Source of the DNA: CAYUWH01 sp964448615
GTDB lineage: Bacteria; Patescibacteriota; Gracilibacteria; Peribacterales; Peribacteraceae
DNA: 64,000 nucleotides
NCBI GenBank assembly: GCA_964448615.1
Contig: CAYUWH010000002.1
Span: 1-64,000 of the forward strand
Direction: 5' to 3'
Positions within the stretch are counted from its first letter, which is position 1. Every line of letters starts with the position of its first letter. Under the pieces are notes generated by a model. It did not search any database. It saw only the letters and a list, made by a program, of their open reading frames with translations, and was not told where the DNA came from. A program made the position numbers and the translations under genes. Positions 1 through 8,148 of the stretch are shown here, piece by piece.

Positions 1-53
1 CTACACGATGGCGAATGCATTGAATAATCGTGCGGGCACATATATTTGGCGTA

Positions 54-83
54 TAAAAAAACACCCCGCGCGTGGCGGGGTGT
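54..83 (-). terminator. Rho-independent terminator of the orphan gene at 114-1010
   Basis: Read on the minus strand, a GC-rich stem (CACCCCGC pairing with GCGGGGTG) closes a short loop and is followed by seven T. It lies about 30 bases after the stop of the minus-strand gene. Positions 1-53 hold no recognisable feature. Confidence 0.85.
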
Positions 84-113
84 CGTCCTGGCCGGGATCA
101 GGATGGTGGTGGT

Positions 114-1010
114 TCAGGAGACGTGTACCGCCAGTGCGTACCTGCAGCTACCCCGATAGCGGCAGTTCAGGTTGTGATCGCTCACGTTCATCTTTCCCCC
201 TGCAGCATACACCAGATGATTCATCCCCCTGTTTGAGTTGCAGATGTAGCCTTGATTTCTGAGGAGGCTGAGTCCGGTCGCTTCCATGTGTACGAGTACT
301 GCTGTCATGAGAACGGGCGTGGGACAATGGACCCACGGTCCGGCTATCTGGAGATGCTTGAGCGTCTCGTCGATTTCCTGCTGTGCGAACTCGCTCCGAG
401 TCGGGGGCATGCGCAGCAGTCGGTAATAACCGGCCTTCGTGTTCCAGGACCTCGTTTCTTTGTCTGAGGAGTAGACGCTCAGTGCCTGCTTCCCTGCACT
501 GGTTTTCAGAAGATCGTCATAACTCCATCCACCGTAATAGATCACGACTTCTTCCGTGGTCGCAGGCTCCGGTGCAGTCTGCTCGCATCGCAGCTTGATC
601 CCCAGCACTCGACTCACCGTTTCCGCATCATAGGAAATGGAAATAGGACAGGGCTCCGCACCTGGGAAATTGCGGACAGACCGCTCAAGGGAAGCGAGAT
701 TGCTTTGACAGAGTGTGTCCCAGTGCTTGTCCTGCAGGCCCGCTCTCTCCAGTTGCTGAAGTCCGTCCATGATCGCCTTGAGCGAGAGTTTTGCCAGCAC
801 GTTCTCTGTGTCGCTGTTCTTGCGGGGCTTGTTGCCGCTTGAAGGTGGATCGGGCATGACACCCGGCCATGCCAGTAACAATTGCTCCATCGCTTCGTCG
901 TCCGCGATGGTCATGCGGATCCAGTGCTCCGCGCGCATCCCAGCTCCCTGCAGTGCGAGGAGTCCTGCGGAGATTTTTGCCAGTGACAGGTTGTTGAAGA
1001 TGTTCGCCAT
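114..1010 (-). CDS. Orphan protein with an N-terminal duplication, 298 aa
   Basis: I do not recognise this family. The start at 1010 (MANIFNN) is chosen because a strong AGGAGG lies 7 bases upstream; a longer reading frame to 1043 would bury that site. The first 120 residues contain two related units of about 43 residues, each following the pattern L-S-L ... G-L ... L ... A-G ... H-W ... L ... P-G (about residues 8-50 and 72-115). No signal peptide or membrane segment is seen. The C-terminal third has several Cys and His residues that could bind metal or form disulphides. It is a single-gene unit with its own terminator, pointing away from the sigma factor gene. Function unknown. Confidence 0.8.
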   Translation of the reverse strand: MANIFNNLSLAKISAGLLALQGAGMRAEHWIRMTIADDEAMEQLLLAWPGVMPDPPSSGNKPRKNSDTENVLAKLSLKAIMDGLQQLERAGLQDKHWDTLCQSNLASLERSVRNFPGAEPCPISISYDAETVSRVLGIKLRCEQTAPEPATTEEVVIYYGGWSYDDLLKTSAGKQALSVYSSDKETRSWNTKAGYYRLLRMPPTRSEFAQQEIDETLKHLQIAGPWVHCPTPVLMTAVLVHMEATGLSLLRNQGYICNSNRGMNHLVYAAGGKMNVSDHNLNCRYRGSCRYALAVHVS

Positions 1011-1072
1011 GCTTCCTCCTGAACCGTTGTTGTCAAAAACCACTAATACTCTTTTACAAAATTATCCTATAT

Positions 1073-1101
1073 TTGTCAATTCAAACCATCCCTGGTATTC
1101 T
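1073..1101 (+). promoter_or_regulatory. Promoter of the ECF sigma gene, leaderless type
   Basis: TTGTCA (1073-1078), a 17-base spacer and TATTCT (1096-1101) lie 9 bases before the ATG at 1111, and there is no Shine-Dalgarno. A minus-strand TTGACA overlaps the same -35 (1074-1079), so the divergent orphan gene may share this region. Confidence 0.55.
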
Positions 1102-1110
1102 CTTCCCCTC

Positions 1111-1680
1111 ATGCACGCTCTGCCCATCGAAGACGGCGAGCTTAAAGAACTGGTGTTGCGTTCCCAAGAAGGCGATACGGATGCCTTTGGACAGATCTAC
1201 GACCGTTTCTTTGACTCCATTTACCGGTACTGCGCCTTTCGTCTTCCCAAGGAGATCGCAGAGGACGTGACGGCGGATATTTTTGTAAAGGCATGGGAGA
1301 AGATCTACACCTATAAGCCGCATAAGGGCATTCCGTTTGGAGCATGGCTGTTTCGCATTGCGCGGCATAGCGTGATTGATGCCTATCGTACGACGCGTGG
1401 ATTTGAGGAGGTTTCTGAGGCATTGCCTGATCCTGATAACTTTAACCGTGCAGAAGAGCGTTTGGAGCGTAATGATACGCTTCGTATCGTGCGGGAGGCG
1501 ATGTCCAAACTTCCAAAGCGCTATCGCGAAGTGCTGATTCTGACGTTTGTCAGCGAATTGCCCTATAACGAGATTGCACGTGTTTTACGCATGACCGAAG
1601 GAGGGGTCCGCATCCTCAAGCTGCGTGCCCTCCGGAAACTCGAAACACTATTACCGCCCGAAATGGGATTTCACGCGTAA
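1111..1680 (+). CDS. ECF-type RNA polymerase sigma factor, 189 aa
   Basis: This is a sigma-70 family protein of extracytoplasmic-function size. Region 2 lies at about residues 20-85 (YDRFFDSIYRYCAFRL ... AEDVTADIFVKAWEKI ... FGAWLFRIARHSVIDAYR). Region 4 lies at about 125-180 (LPKRYREVLILTFVSELPYN, then EIARVLRMTEGGVRILKLRA, a helix-turn-helix). The start at 1111 is preferred over upstream in-frame codons because the family begins about here and a promoter lies just before it. The next gene, 34 bases downstream on the same strand, encodes a membrane protein with a FecR-like domain. The pair looks like a sigma factor with its membrane regulator, but no anti-sigma domain is clearly visible in the partner. 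Confidence 0.9.
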   Translation: MHALPIEDGELKELVLRSQEGDTDAFGQIYDRFFDSIYRYCAFRLPKEIAEDVTADIFVKAWEKIYTYKPHKGIPFGAWLFRIARHSVIDAYRTTRGFEEVSEALPDPDNFNRAEERLERNDTLRIVREAMSKLPKRYREVLILTFVSELPYNEIARVLRMTEGGVRILKLRALRKLETLLPPEMGFHA

Positions 1681-1714
1681 CATATGCTGTTTCTCCCCGT
1701 TTTAGCAGCTGATC

Positions 1715-3628
1715 ATGCGCACTGAAGAACTCCTGAGCCGGCTGCGTTCTTCTACATCTCCTTCATCGGAGAGCAAGGAACGCGTGCGCACACAGATGAT
1801 GTCCCGCATGCGTGCGCCTGCGCTGTTGCAGGAAATCAAAGCCGAACTTACTCCTGCCAAAGCACTTCGCTCGACACTCTGGTCGCGCGTGCAGCAGTCC
1901 ATTGCACCGGAAGCTTCCACGACACTCCTCGGCCAGCTCAAAGAATTTCTGGCACCTGCATCGGGTGTACGTCTCATGCTGCGTGAGCGCATTGTGTCTC
2001 AACTCGTACCGCAGCATCGCACGCCGCTCGGATACCTCAGCCTTAAGTGGGCTTCGGCCTTTGTGCTTTTTGCCGTTGTGGTGCGTATCAGTCCGCTGCT
2101 CTTCCTTGCGCCGCATACCGCTGCCGAATCATCCGTCCTTGCGATGGCGACGACGAATACCGCTTCGATTTTGATGGATGGTTTCTGGCAGCCGCTTGAG
2201 GGAGAAATCAAGCTCTTGGATGGCGCGCGCTTCCGTACCGATGGCCAGGGAAATTTGACCGTGATCTTCCGCGATAACGGTACGGCACGCTTGGGATCTT
2301 CCACGGTTGTTGCCGTGCATGATATTGCCGATCACTCCGAGCCCGCCTTTCACGGTGCGACGATGACGCTTGAGCAGGGAAAGCTGTGGGTCCAAGGACT
2401 CTTGCCGGAGCAAGTGCGTCCGATCATCGTCTCCACGCCCTATGGTGATATCAGTCTCTACAGTGCGAGCATCTCGATCGAAGTCGGAGATACCGTCGAT
2501 GTTCGCGTCTGGGACGGTCATGTAACGGTGTTGCATAACAATGAATCTTCCACGCTCGTTGCGGGAGACCGCATCGAACTGTGGCAGGAAAATATTCCCT
2601 CGGTCCGCCGTGTGAATCCGCAGGAGGCGAACGAGCCGTGGGTAAAGCAGAATTTGGAGCGTGATGCCAGTCATCGTCGCGAAGTGGCGCAGTGGCAGCA
2701 GGAGCGTAAAGCGGCTCAGGCAGGCATTTTACCGACATCTCCTCTGTACCCCGTCAAGCGTGCTGCGGAGACGATGGATATGCTGCTGACGTTTGATGAA
2801 CATGAGCGTGTGCAGAAGAAGATTGATCAGGCTTCCACGCGTCTCAACGAAGCGGCTGCCTTGATTTCTCAGGGAAATAGCGGCGCATCGGTACCGCTCG
2901 CGGAGTATCAGGCCACACTGCAAGAAGTGGCGGCTGGTTCCTCCACGACGATCGTGCAATTTATGCTGCGTCAGAAAATTGCGGAGAACACCGCACAGTT
3001 GGCAGCGGCCTCTCCTGATGATGAGGGCTATGCTCTCAAGAAAGCCGTGCTCGAAGCGGGTGCTTCATTGCCGGAACAAGTGATTGATGAGCGCGATGTG
3101 CAAGGCACGCTCCTCGTCGATACGCTCTCTGTTGTTCATGATGCCGTGAATGCCGGCAACATCGATCATGCCCGGCTCGCATTCGCCGATGCGCAACCCC
3201 TCCTCGAATCGCTCCGCGGCACAGGAAGTCTTCTGAAGCCGGACGTGCGCAAGGAAGCGCTCGCATTGCTTTCCACCGTCGCATCCGCATTGGGTGAAGG
3301 GGAGCTGGATATCGGTACGGGGTCCGTGCAAAAAGCTCTGCTTCACGAAATCGTCGAGTATGTGCCGGTCGTGAAACATGCGGAACGTCCTCCGATGACG
3401 CCCGAACAAATCCGCAGCTTGGTGCAGGGCATGTATGACCGCATCTTCCTCTACAAGCAGCCGCGCGCTCGCTGGAATCAGCTGCAATATGAAATGACCT
3501 CTATCCGGGGCAATCCCGACGAAGGCACAATCTTGCGTCACCTCTATCATGCATTGCCGGAGAACGGCTTGGCACGCTACGTACGTACGGAGATCCAGAG
3601 ATTGAGGTTGGAGATGGAGACGAAGTAG
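1715..3628 (+). CDS. FecR-like/DUF5667-like single-pass membrane protein, 637 aa
   Basis: The N-terminal ~105 residues are cytoplasmic-looking, charged and helical, and contain loosely repeated MRERI/LRSTLW-type segments. One membrane segment follows at about 108-132. Beyond it is a FecR-like beta-rich domain (about 155-300: DGARFRTDGQGNLTVIFRDN, then STPYGDISLYSASISIEVGD). A helical region typical of DUF5667 proteins follows (LYPVKRAAETMDMLLTFDEHERVQKKI). In the FecR/ECF paradigm the membrane protein controls the sigma factor; here the adjacent upstream gene is the ECF factor, so I infer a membrane signal-transduction pair. The stimulus is unknown. Confidence 0.75.
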   Translation: MRTEELLSRLRSSTSPSSESKERVRTQMMSRMRAPALLQEIKAELTPAKALRSTLWSRVQQSIAPEASTTLLGQLKEFLAPASGVRLMLRERIVSQLVPQHRTPLGYLSLKWASAFVLFAVVVRISPLLFLAPHTAAESSVLAMATTNTASILMDGFWQPLEGEIKLLDGARFRTDGQGNLTVIFRDNGTARLGSSTVVAVHDIADHSEPAFHGATMTLEQGKLWVQGLLPEQVRPIIVSTPYGDISLYSASISIEVGDTVDVRVWDGHVTVLHNNESSTLVAGDRIELWQENIPSVRRVNPQEANEPWVKQNLERDASHRREVAQWQQERKAAQAGILPTSPLYPVKRAAETMDMLLTFDEHERVQKKIDQASTRLNEAAALISQGNSGASVPLAEYQATLQEVAAGSSTTIVQFMLRQKIAENTAQLAAASPDDEGYALKKAVLEAGASLPEQVIDERDVQGTLLVDTLSVVHDAVNAGNIDHARLAFADAQPLLESLRGTGSLLKPDVRKEALALLSTVASALGEGELDIGTGSVQKALLHEIVEYVPVVKHAERPPMTPEQIRSLVQGMYDRIFLYKQPRARWNQLQYEMTSIRGNPDEGTILRHLYHALPENGLARYVRTEIQRLRLEMETK

Positions 3629-3720
3629 AGGAGTCCGAAGAAACCGAGGAAACCGAAGAGTCCGAGGATGACTGTTTTTCTTCGGACTCTTCGGAATCGT
3701 CGGACTCCTCGGATCCTTTC
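3628..3720. repeat. Tandem-arm inverted repeat between the FecR-like gene and efp
   Basis: The left arm is a degenerate tandem of GAGTCCGAAGAAACCGAG-like units; the right arm is its complement (CTTCGGACTCTTCGG ... TCGGACTCCTC). Nested stems therefore form over about 90 bases starting at the stop codon. It could end the upstream transcript, and is one of eight such loci here. Confidence 0.75.
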
Positions 3721-3774
3721 GTGGTCTGGTCTCAGTTGACTCCTCCCTTCGGTCACGGTTACCCTGCATGTCCT

Positions 3775-4332
3775 ATGTACGACATTACTGACCTCAAGCC
3801 GGGCCGTGCAATTCAGATCGATGGAGAGCCGTTTTTGGTTGTTTCCTCGCAGTTTGGACGCAAGAGCCAGAGCAAGGCAAACATGCAGTGTAAACTGAAG
3901 AATCTGCTTACCGGAGCTTTTATCGCGCGTAACTTCCAGGGATCAGAGAAAATCGAGCCCGCGGATGTCGGCTATCGCAAGGTGCAGTATTTGTACAAAG
4001 ATGCGATGGGGTATGCCTTTATGGATCAGGAAAATTACGACCAATTCACGCTTTCAGAAGAGAGTATTGGCGATGCTGCCGGGTATTTAATCGAAGGTGG
4101 TGATGTCGATGCGCTGACCTTCCAGGGGAATCCGATCGGTATCAAATTGAAGCCGACCGTGGAATTGAAGGTGATCGAGACGATGCCGGGTGTCCGTGGT
4201 GATACCGCGACCGGCGGTAACAAGCATGCAAAACTGGAGAGTGGCATTTCCGTGAACGTTCCGTTGTTCATCAATGAAGGAGATGTGCTGAAGATTAATA
4301 CGGAGACGGGGGAGTATATGAGCCGGGCGTGA
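3775..4332 (+). CDS. efp: Translation elongation factor P, 185 aa
   Basis: EF-P binds the ribosome between the P and E sites and rescues stalling at proline stretches. The protein has the three-domain layout and normal length. The KOW-like domain I opens at MYDITDLKPGRAIQIDGEPF, and domain III ends with the family signature GDTATGGNKHAKLESG ... VPLFINEGDVLKINTETGEY. The start at 3775 matches family N-termini; an in-frame ATG 18 codons earlier would add an unrelated extension. The tip loop of domain I reads GRKSQSKANMQ instead of the usual PGKG-type loop. The position aligned to the modified lysine of E. coli appears to be Gln, with Lys two residues earlier and two later. The gene ends at a functional TGA. 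Confidence 0.93.
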   Translation: MYDITDLKPGRAIQIDGEPFLVVSSQFGRKSQSKANMQCKLKNLLTGAFIARNFQGSEKIEPADVGYRKVQYLYKDAMGYAFMDQENYDQFTLSEESIGDAAGYLIEGGDVDALTFQGNPIGIKLKPTVELKVIETMPGVRGDTATGGNKHAKLESGISVNVPLFINEGDVLKINTETGEYMSRA

Positions 4333-4357
4333 TGCGCTTGTGATGGTTGATATTCAG

Positions 4358-4385
4358 GCAGCGGACCTTACGTAAGGTCCGCTGC
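4358..4385. repeat. Perfect 28-bp palindrome after efp
   Basis: A fully self-complementary 28-mer; its left half is GCAGCGGACCTTAC. The central 20 bp (CGGACCTTACGTAAGGTCCG) occurs again at 13539-13558. No T-tract follows. It lies 25 bases after the efp stop. Confidence 0.9.
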
Positions 4386-4402
4386 TTTGGCGGGAATGCA
4401 TT

Positions 4403-4437
4403 TGAAAAGACCCCAAGCGCGAACGCCTGGGGTCTTC
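4403..4437 (-). terminator. Terminator of the orphan secreted-protein gene
   Basis: On the minus strand, AAGACCCC pairs with GGGGTCTT around a GC-rich loop and is followed by TTTTC, 20 bases after the stop at 4456. The A-rich opposite side could also let it act on efp transcripts. Confidence 0.8.
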
Positions 4438-4455
4438 TTTGACGTGGAGAGATGG

Positions 4456-5097
4456 TTACTTGTCCGAGAAGTGGACCTTGATATCGATCTTTTTGCCCCG
4501 GAGGGGGATGACGTGGTAGCGAGCAACTCCCTCCATCCACGCGATGCGTCGGCATCGCTCGATCAGGTCAAGGCCCTTGTGCGCCTCGGTCAGACCGAGG
4601 AATTTCTCGATCTTGTCCAGGTTACCCCGGAGGTCGATCGAGTTTTCCTTCATGCCCTTAGCCATCAAGGGATCTTTCTGGCCAATCTCCTCGATGATCC
4701 GGTCGCGGGAAATGATGTACGCCTCCAGGACGGTGTGTCGCTGGCTGACGCGGGGCTCTTCCGGGTTGCCTGCGAGCAGGCGACCGATGTCGCCCCTTGG
4801 CAGCGGTGCGACCCTCACGTCGAAGTCCCTGTGCCCTTTGGCACAATACAACTCGAAAATCGCGACGTTGATCTCATCGAGGTCGATACCCTCGATCTGC
4901 ATTCGTCCTTCCTTGACGCTAATCTTCGGTTTGGCGGCTTCGCTCTTAGCCGCAAACTCGTCGAGGTCTCGGAGGACCTTGTCGATCTTTTGCAGGAACT
5001 CCTGCTCGCGCTTCTGCGTGAACGGGTCTTGCGCCGGGACGCTTCCCGTGAGGCCGAACAGAACGAACAGAACGACGCCGAACGTGATCTTCTCCAT
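4456..5097 (-). CDS. Orphan secreted protein, 213 aa
   Basis: I do not recognise this family. Residues 1-23 form a signal peptide (MEKITFGVVLFVLFGLTGSVPAQ), with likely cleavage after PAQ. The rest is soluble, charged and helical, with a proximal coiled-coil-like stretch (KREQEFLQKIDKVLRDLDEF). The minus strand is chosen because the frame has a signal peptide, a GGAGAG ribosome site before the ATG and a terminator after the stop. The overlapping plus-strand frame has none of these. The gene is a one-gene unit between efp and gatB. Confidence 0.75.
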   Translation of the reverse strand: MEKITFGVVLFVLFGLTGSVPAQDPFTQKREQEFLQKIDKVLRDLDEFAAKSEAAKPKISVKEGRMQIEGIDLDEINVAIFELYCAKGHRDFDVRVAPLPRGDIGRLLAGNPEEPRVSQRHTVLEAYIISRDRIIEEIGQKDPLMAKGMKENSIDLRGNLDKIEKFLGLTEAHKGLDLIERCRRIAWMEGVARYHVIPLRGKKIDIKVHFSDK

Positions 5098-5298
5098 GCT
5101 TATCTCTCCGTTGCCGGGATGGCTGCGACGGAAGTGCTGCAGCTCTACGGCGCTCTAATCACAAAAGTATGACCAGGGCGCCGTATCCGGACTGGTACCA
5201 AAGAACGTAGAGATAATATAAAACTTCCTATGTTATTTGTCAAACTAAACCTCAAGAGAAATATATGGCAAATAGCCCATTAGAACCACTTTATAGGC

Positions 5299-6747
5299 TT
5301 AGCCAATGGCCTTCTTCAGGATCTCCTGCACCTTACCCGGATTCGCCTGTCCTTTCGTTTGCTTCATAATCCAGCCGACAATCGCCCCAAGAGCGGCTTC
5401 TTTGCCCGCCTTGAACGATTCAATGGCCTGTGGATTCGCCTCAATGGCCTGCTTTACCAATGCCTCAAGCGCGCTGTCATCGCTGATCTGGCCCATGCCT
5501 TCTTCGGCAATGATCGTCTTTGCAGATTTGCCGGTTTCGATCATCTTCTCCAGCACGGTTTTCCCCGCATTTCCCGAGATCGTGCCGCTTCCGATTGCTT
5601 CTGCGAGTTCCAGCATCGCCTCCACGCTCGGACCCTGAGCCACTTCTTTGTTATCTGCTTTTAAGAAGCCTAGCATCTGCGTGAGAACGATTCCGGAGGC
5701 GCGCTTCGGATCCTTTAGTTTTTCCGCAACAGCATTGAAGATTGCGCGGAGCGTGCCATCGTCCATCAGTTGCATCGCTTCGGCTTCGGTCAGGCCCATC
5801 GCTACATAATCCTCGCGCAACTGTTTCGGAAGTTTCGGCAAATTGCGACGCACTTCCTCCACCATCGCGGTATCAAAGTGCAATGGGGGAATATCGGGTT
5901 CCGGGAAGTAGCGGTAGTCGGCGGCTTCTTCTTTGTCGCGGAGCATGCGCGTCTTTTCCTCATCGTCCATCCATCCGACCGTGATATTTCCTTTCAACGG
6001 GCCGCCGGTTTCCTCCCAGAGTTTGCGCAGGCGCTTTTCCTCATACTGCAGCGCTTTTTCCAGGGCTTTAAACGAGTTCAGGTTTTTGATTTCACTGCGA
6101 GGATTCAATTTTTCCGTACCCACTTCACGCAGGGAAATCGAGGCATCGAAGCGCATCATCCCTTTAAACATGTCGGCGTCGCTGGAGCCGACTGCGATCA
6201 AAATGCGGCGGAGTTCTTGGGCGAAGGCGACTGCTTCATCGAAAGAACGCAGATCGGGTTCCGTCACGATTTCCATGAGAGGCGTGCCCGCGCGGTTGTA
6301 ATCGCAGAGGGTTTTGTGACCGCGGTGCGTCAGTTTTCCAGCATCGTTCTCCACGTGCAGGCGATGAATGCGGCAGAGCTTGTCGCCGACTTTCGCGCCG
6401 CCGTGATCCATCATGTCGTACCGCACTTCGCCATGGCTCGCGAGCGGAAAATCGTACTGCGAAATCTGGTAGCCCATCGGCAAATCCGGATAGAAGTAGT
6501 GCTTGCGGTCGAAGTGCGAATCCGGGTTGATCGTGCAGCCGAGCGCGAGCGACATCTTCACGGCCTTGAAAATCGCCTCGCCGTTCGGGGCGGGGAGCGT
6601 GCCGGGATGCCCCATACAGATCGGGCATACCGTGGTGTTCGGCGCTTTCAAGAAGGCATCGTTGTCACAACCACAGAACATTTTCGTTTTCGTGTTCATC
6701 TGGGCGTGAACTTCAAGGCCGATGATGGTTTCGAGCTGCATTGCCAT
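5299..6747 (-). CDS. gatB: Asp/Glu-tRNA(Asn/Gln) amidotransferase subunit B, 482 aa
   Basis: GatB is the kinase/tRNA-binding subunit of the GatCAB complex. This complex converts Glu-tRNA(Gln), and Asp-tRNA(Asn) where used, to the amidated forms. The N-terminus is diagnostic (ETIIGLEVHAQMNTKTKMFC), with the zinc-site cysteines CGC ... CPICMGHPGTLP. Further family blocks are RKHYFYPDLPMGYQISQYD and IHVE-like VENDAGKLTH. The helical C-terminal tRNA-binding domain is complete (about 330-482). gatA and gatC are not in the window. An ATG two codons in (6741) is an equally possible start. The intact full-length gene implies indirect Gln-tRNA synthesis. Confidence 0.96.
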   Translation of the reverse strand: MAMQLETIIGLEVHAQMNTKTKMFCGCDNDAFLKAPNTTVCPICMGHPGTLPAPNGEAIFKAVKMSLALGCTINPDSHFDRKHYFYPDLPMGYQISQYDFPLASHGEVRYDMMDHGGAKVGDKLCRIHRLHVENDAGKLTHRGHKTLCDYNRAGTPLMEIVTEPDLRSFDEAVAFAQELRRILIAVGSSDADMFKGMMRFDASISLREVGTEKLNPRSEIKNLNSFKALEKALQYEEKRLRKLWEETGGPLKGNITVGWMDDEEKTRMLRDKEEAADYRYFPEPDIPPLHFDTAMVEEVRRNLPKLPKQLREDYVAMGLTEAEAMQLMDDGTLRAIFNAVAEKLKDPKRASGIVLTQMLGFLKADNKEVAQGPSVEAMLELAEAIGSGTISGNAGKTVLEKMIETGKSAKTIIAEEGMGQISDDSALEALVKQAIEANPQAIESFKAGKEAALGAIVGWIMKQTKGQANPGKVQEILKKAIG

Positions 6748-6750
6748 ATG

Positions 6751-6829
6751 GAGTATTTCGTATTTAGTATTACGTATTTAGAAGCAGAAACCAACCCTTA
6801 ATGCTCAATACTAGATACTACATACTCAT
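6751..6829. repeat. Tandem-arm inverted repeat between def and gatB
   Basis: The left arm is a tandem of GTATTTAGTATT-like units; the right arm is the complement (ATACTAGATACTACATACTC). About 18 of 21 arm positions pair. It starts at the def stop on the minus strand. Confidence 0.75.
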
Positions 6830-7278
6830 TTCCCGTTTTCTTTATAATCCACGATTAAGAGTCCGTTTAAGTGATCCACCTCATGTTGCACGATTCTCGC
6901 CTCCAGATTCGTCAATTTCCGCTCTTGTTCTTGGCCTTTGGCATTCAAAAACCGCACGGCGATCGATTTGGCTCTCGGCACATCGATCCACACATTCGGC
7001 AGACTCAAGCAGCCTTCCTCCGCAATTTCCACGCCGTCTCCTTTCCAGAAAATTTCCGGATTGATGAGAGGAGTCAGGCGTCCGTTTAGGCGCACCAGGC
7101 AAAGCCGAATCGATTGTCCGACTTGCGGTGCCGCCAAGCCGAGTCCGTCAGCTTTCTTCGTTGTTTCCTCCATATCTTTAATGAGGGTCAGCAATTCCTT
7201 CGTCACCTTGGGAATGGTGCGATTTTTTGCACGCAAAAGTGGGTGGTTTGCTCCTGTGAGAATTGGAAGAACGGACAT
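6826..7278 (-). CDS. def: Peptide deformylase, 150 aa
   Basis: This enzyme removes the N-formyl group from nascent proteins and uses a bound metal ion. All three family motifs are present: GLGLAAPQVG (motif 1), EEGCLSLP with the metal-binding Cys (motif 2) and QHEVDHLNG with the HExxH metal site (motif 3). The start at 7278 (MSVLPILTG) fits the family length. A longer frame to 7323 would be encoded by the upstream AT-rich repeat. It reads in the same direction as the exonuclease gene upstream and gatB downstream, separated from each by tandem-arm hairpins. Confidence 0.95.
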   Translation of the reverse strand: MSVLPILTGANHPLLRAKNRTIPKVTKELLTLIKDMEETTKKADGLGLAAPQVGQSIRLCLVRLNGRLTPLINPEIFWKGDGVEIAEEGCLSLPNVWIDVPRAKSIAVRFLNAKGQEQERKLTNLEARIVQHEVDHLNGLLIVDYKENGK

Positions 7279-7372
7279 GATAGTATTTAGTATAAAGTAT
7301 TTAGTATTTAGCGGTATAGACAAAGCAAAGAGGCGGGCTTGTCTTCAATACCAGATACTAAATACTTATTAC
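7279..7372. repeat. Tandem-arm inverted repeat between the exonuclease gene and def
   Basis: The left arm repeats AGTATTTAGTATT; the right arm has AGATACTAAATACTTATT. It begins at the exonuclease stop (7369) and also holds a possible TATACT -10 for def (7289-7294, minus strand). Confidence 0.75.
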
Positions 7373-7959
7373 CTCGCTCCAATTGGAGAGCCTAACCCGG
7401 CCTTGCTTCGCAATTCATCCATCGAGCGGATCTGGAATTTTTCCGCCATCGACACCAAGGCTTTGGCCGTTAAGAGCACATCCGGCAGCGCGCGATGACG
7501 TTCCTCCGGTGTGGGCAATGGCAGTCCGAGGCGTTCGCTGAGCGAATCCAAATTATGGCGGAAGGCGGTGGGATACAAACTCTGGCTGAGTTTCATCGTG
7601 CACAAGCAAGTGGGCAGTTCTACGTAGCCCCAACAAAATTCTTTTTCATGCTCCAAAAAGCTCATGTCGAAGCCGGCGTTGTGGGCAATGAGGAACGTAC
7701 CTTGTGCAAACTGCAAAAATTCCGGCAGTACCGTCATGATCGTCGGCGCGTCTTTGACCATATCGTCACTGATGTGGTTGATCTGCTTCACCTCCCAGGG
7801 GATCTCACGCTCGGGATTCACGAGACGGGTAAAAGCGGCCTGCTCTTGAATAATCCCGTTCTCGATACGTACTCCTGCTATCTCCACGATACGATGTCCT
7901 TTTTTGGGATCCAATCCCGTTGTTTCCACGTCGAAGACTGTCAGGGAGGGCAGCGGCAT
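7369..7959 (-). CDS. DEDDh 3'-5' exonuclease, DnaQ/PolC-epsilon type, 196 aa
   Basis: It is a single-domain proofreading or repair exonuclease. ExoI is FDVETTGLDPKKGHRIVEIA (catalytic D and E), ExoII is AHNAGFDMSFL and ExoIII is HRALPDVLLT (catalytic H and D). The start at 7959 puts ExoI near the N-terminus as usual; the in-frame extension to 8097 lacks family similarity. TACAAT lies 7 bases before the ATG, so a leaderless message is likely. It could be the epsilon subunit of DNA polymerase III or a stand-alone exonuclease; the sequence does not decide. Confidence 0.88.
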   Translation of the reverse strand: MPLPSLTVFDVETTGLDPKKGHRIVEIAGVRIENGIIQEQAAFTRLVNPEREIPWEVKQINHISDDMVKDAPTIMTVLPEFLQFAQGTFLIAHNAGFDMSFLEHEKEFCWGYVELPTCLCTMKLSQSLYPTAFRHNLDSLSERLGLPLPTPEERHRALPDVLLTAKALVSMAEKFQIRSMDELRSKAGLGSPIGAR

Positions 7960-7966
7960 GGCGGCG

Positions 7967-7972
7967 ATTGTA
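7967..7972 (-). promoter_or_regulatory. -10 box of the exonuclease gene
   Basis: TACAAT on the minus strand, 7 bases before the ATG at 7959; no Shine-Dalgarno is present. Confidence 0.5.
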
Positions 7973-8057
7973 GGTGATTTTTTTGCGGGGACCAACGGGG
8001 ATTGTGGAAATTTTCTGCGGAACGAATTATGGATGCGGAAAATGTTCGTCGTAATCG

Positions 8058-8111
8058 TGTAGAGACGTGCAAACTTGTGGTGAGTACGCCGAACCATCGC
8101 ACGTCTCTACA
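8058..8111. repeat. 13-bp inverted repeat in the divergent exonuclease/nth spacer
   Basis: TGTAGAGACGTGC and GCACGTCTCTACA are separated by 28 bases. The GTAGAGACG ... CGTCTCTAC form resembles a short mobile palindromic element seen in many bacterial genomes, but no target duplication is evident. Confidence 0.7.
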
Positions 8112-8136
8112 GTTCGTCATCCATAGGCGGTCAATC

Positions 8137-8142
8137 TATAAT
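8137..8142 (+). promoter_or_regulatory. -10 box of nth, leaderless type
   Basis: A consensus TATAAT ends exactly 6 bases before the ATG at 8149. A weak TTCGTC lies 18 bases upstream of it. Confidence 0.65.
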
Positions 8143-8148
8143 AGGTGT

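Noticed and set aside
4387..5172. Plus-strand frame of 261 codons
   Set aside because: The opposite frame has a clear signal peptide, ribosome site and terminator; this frame runs through the terminator hairpin.
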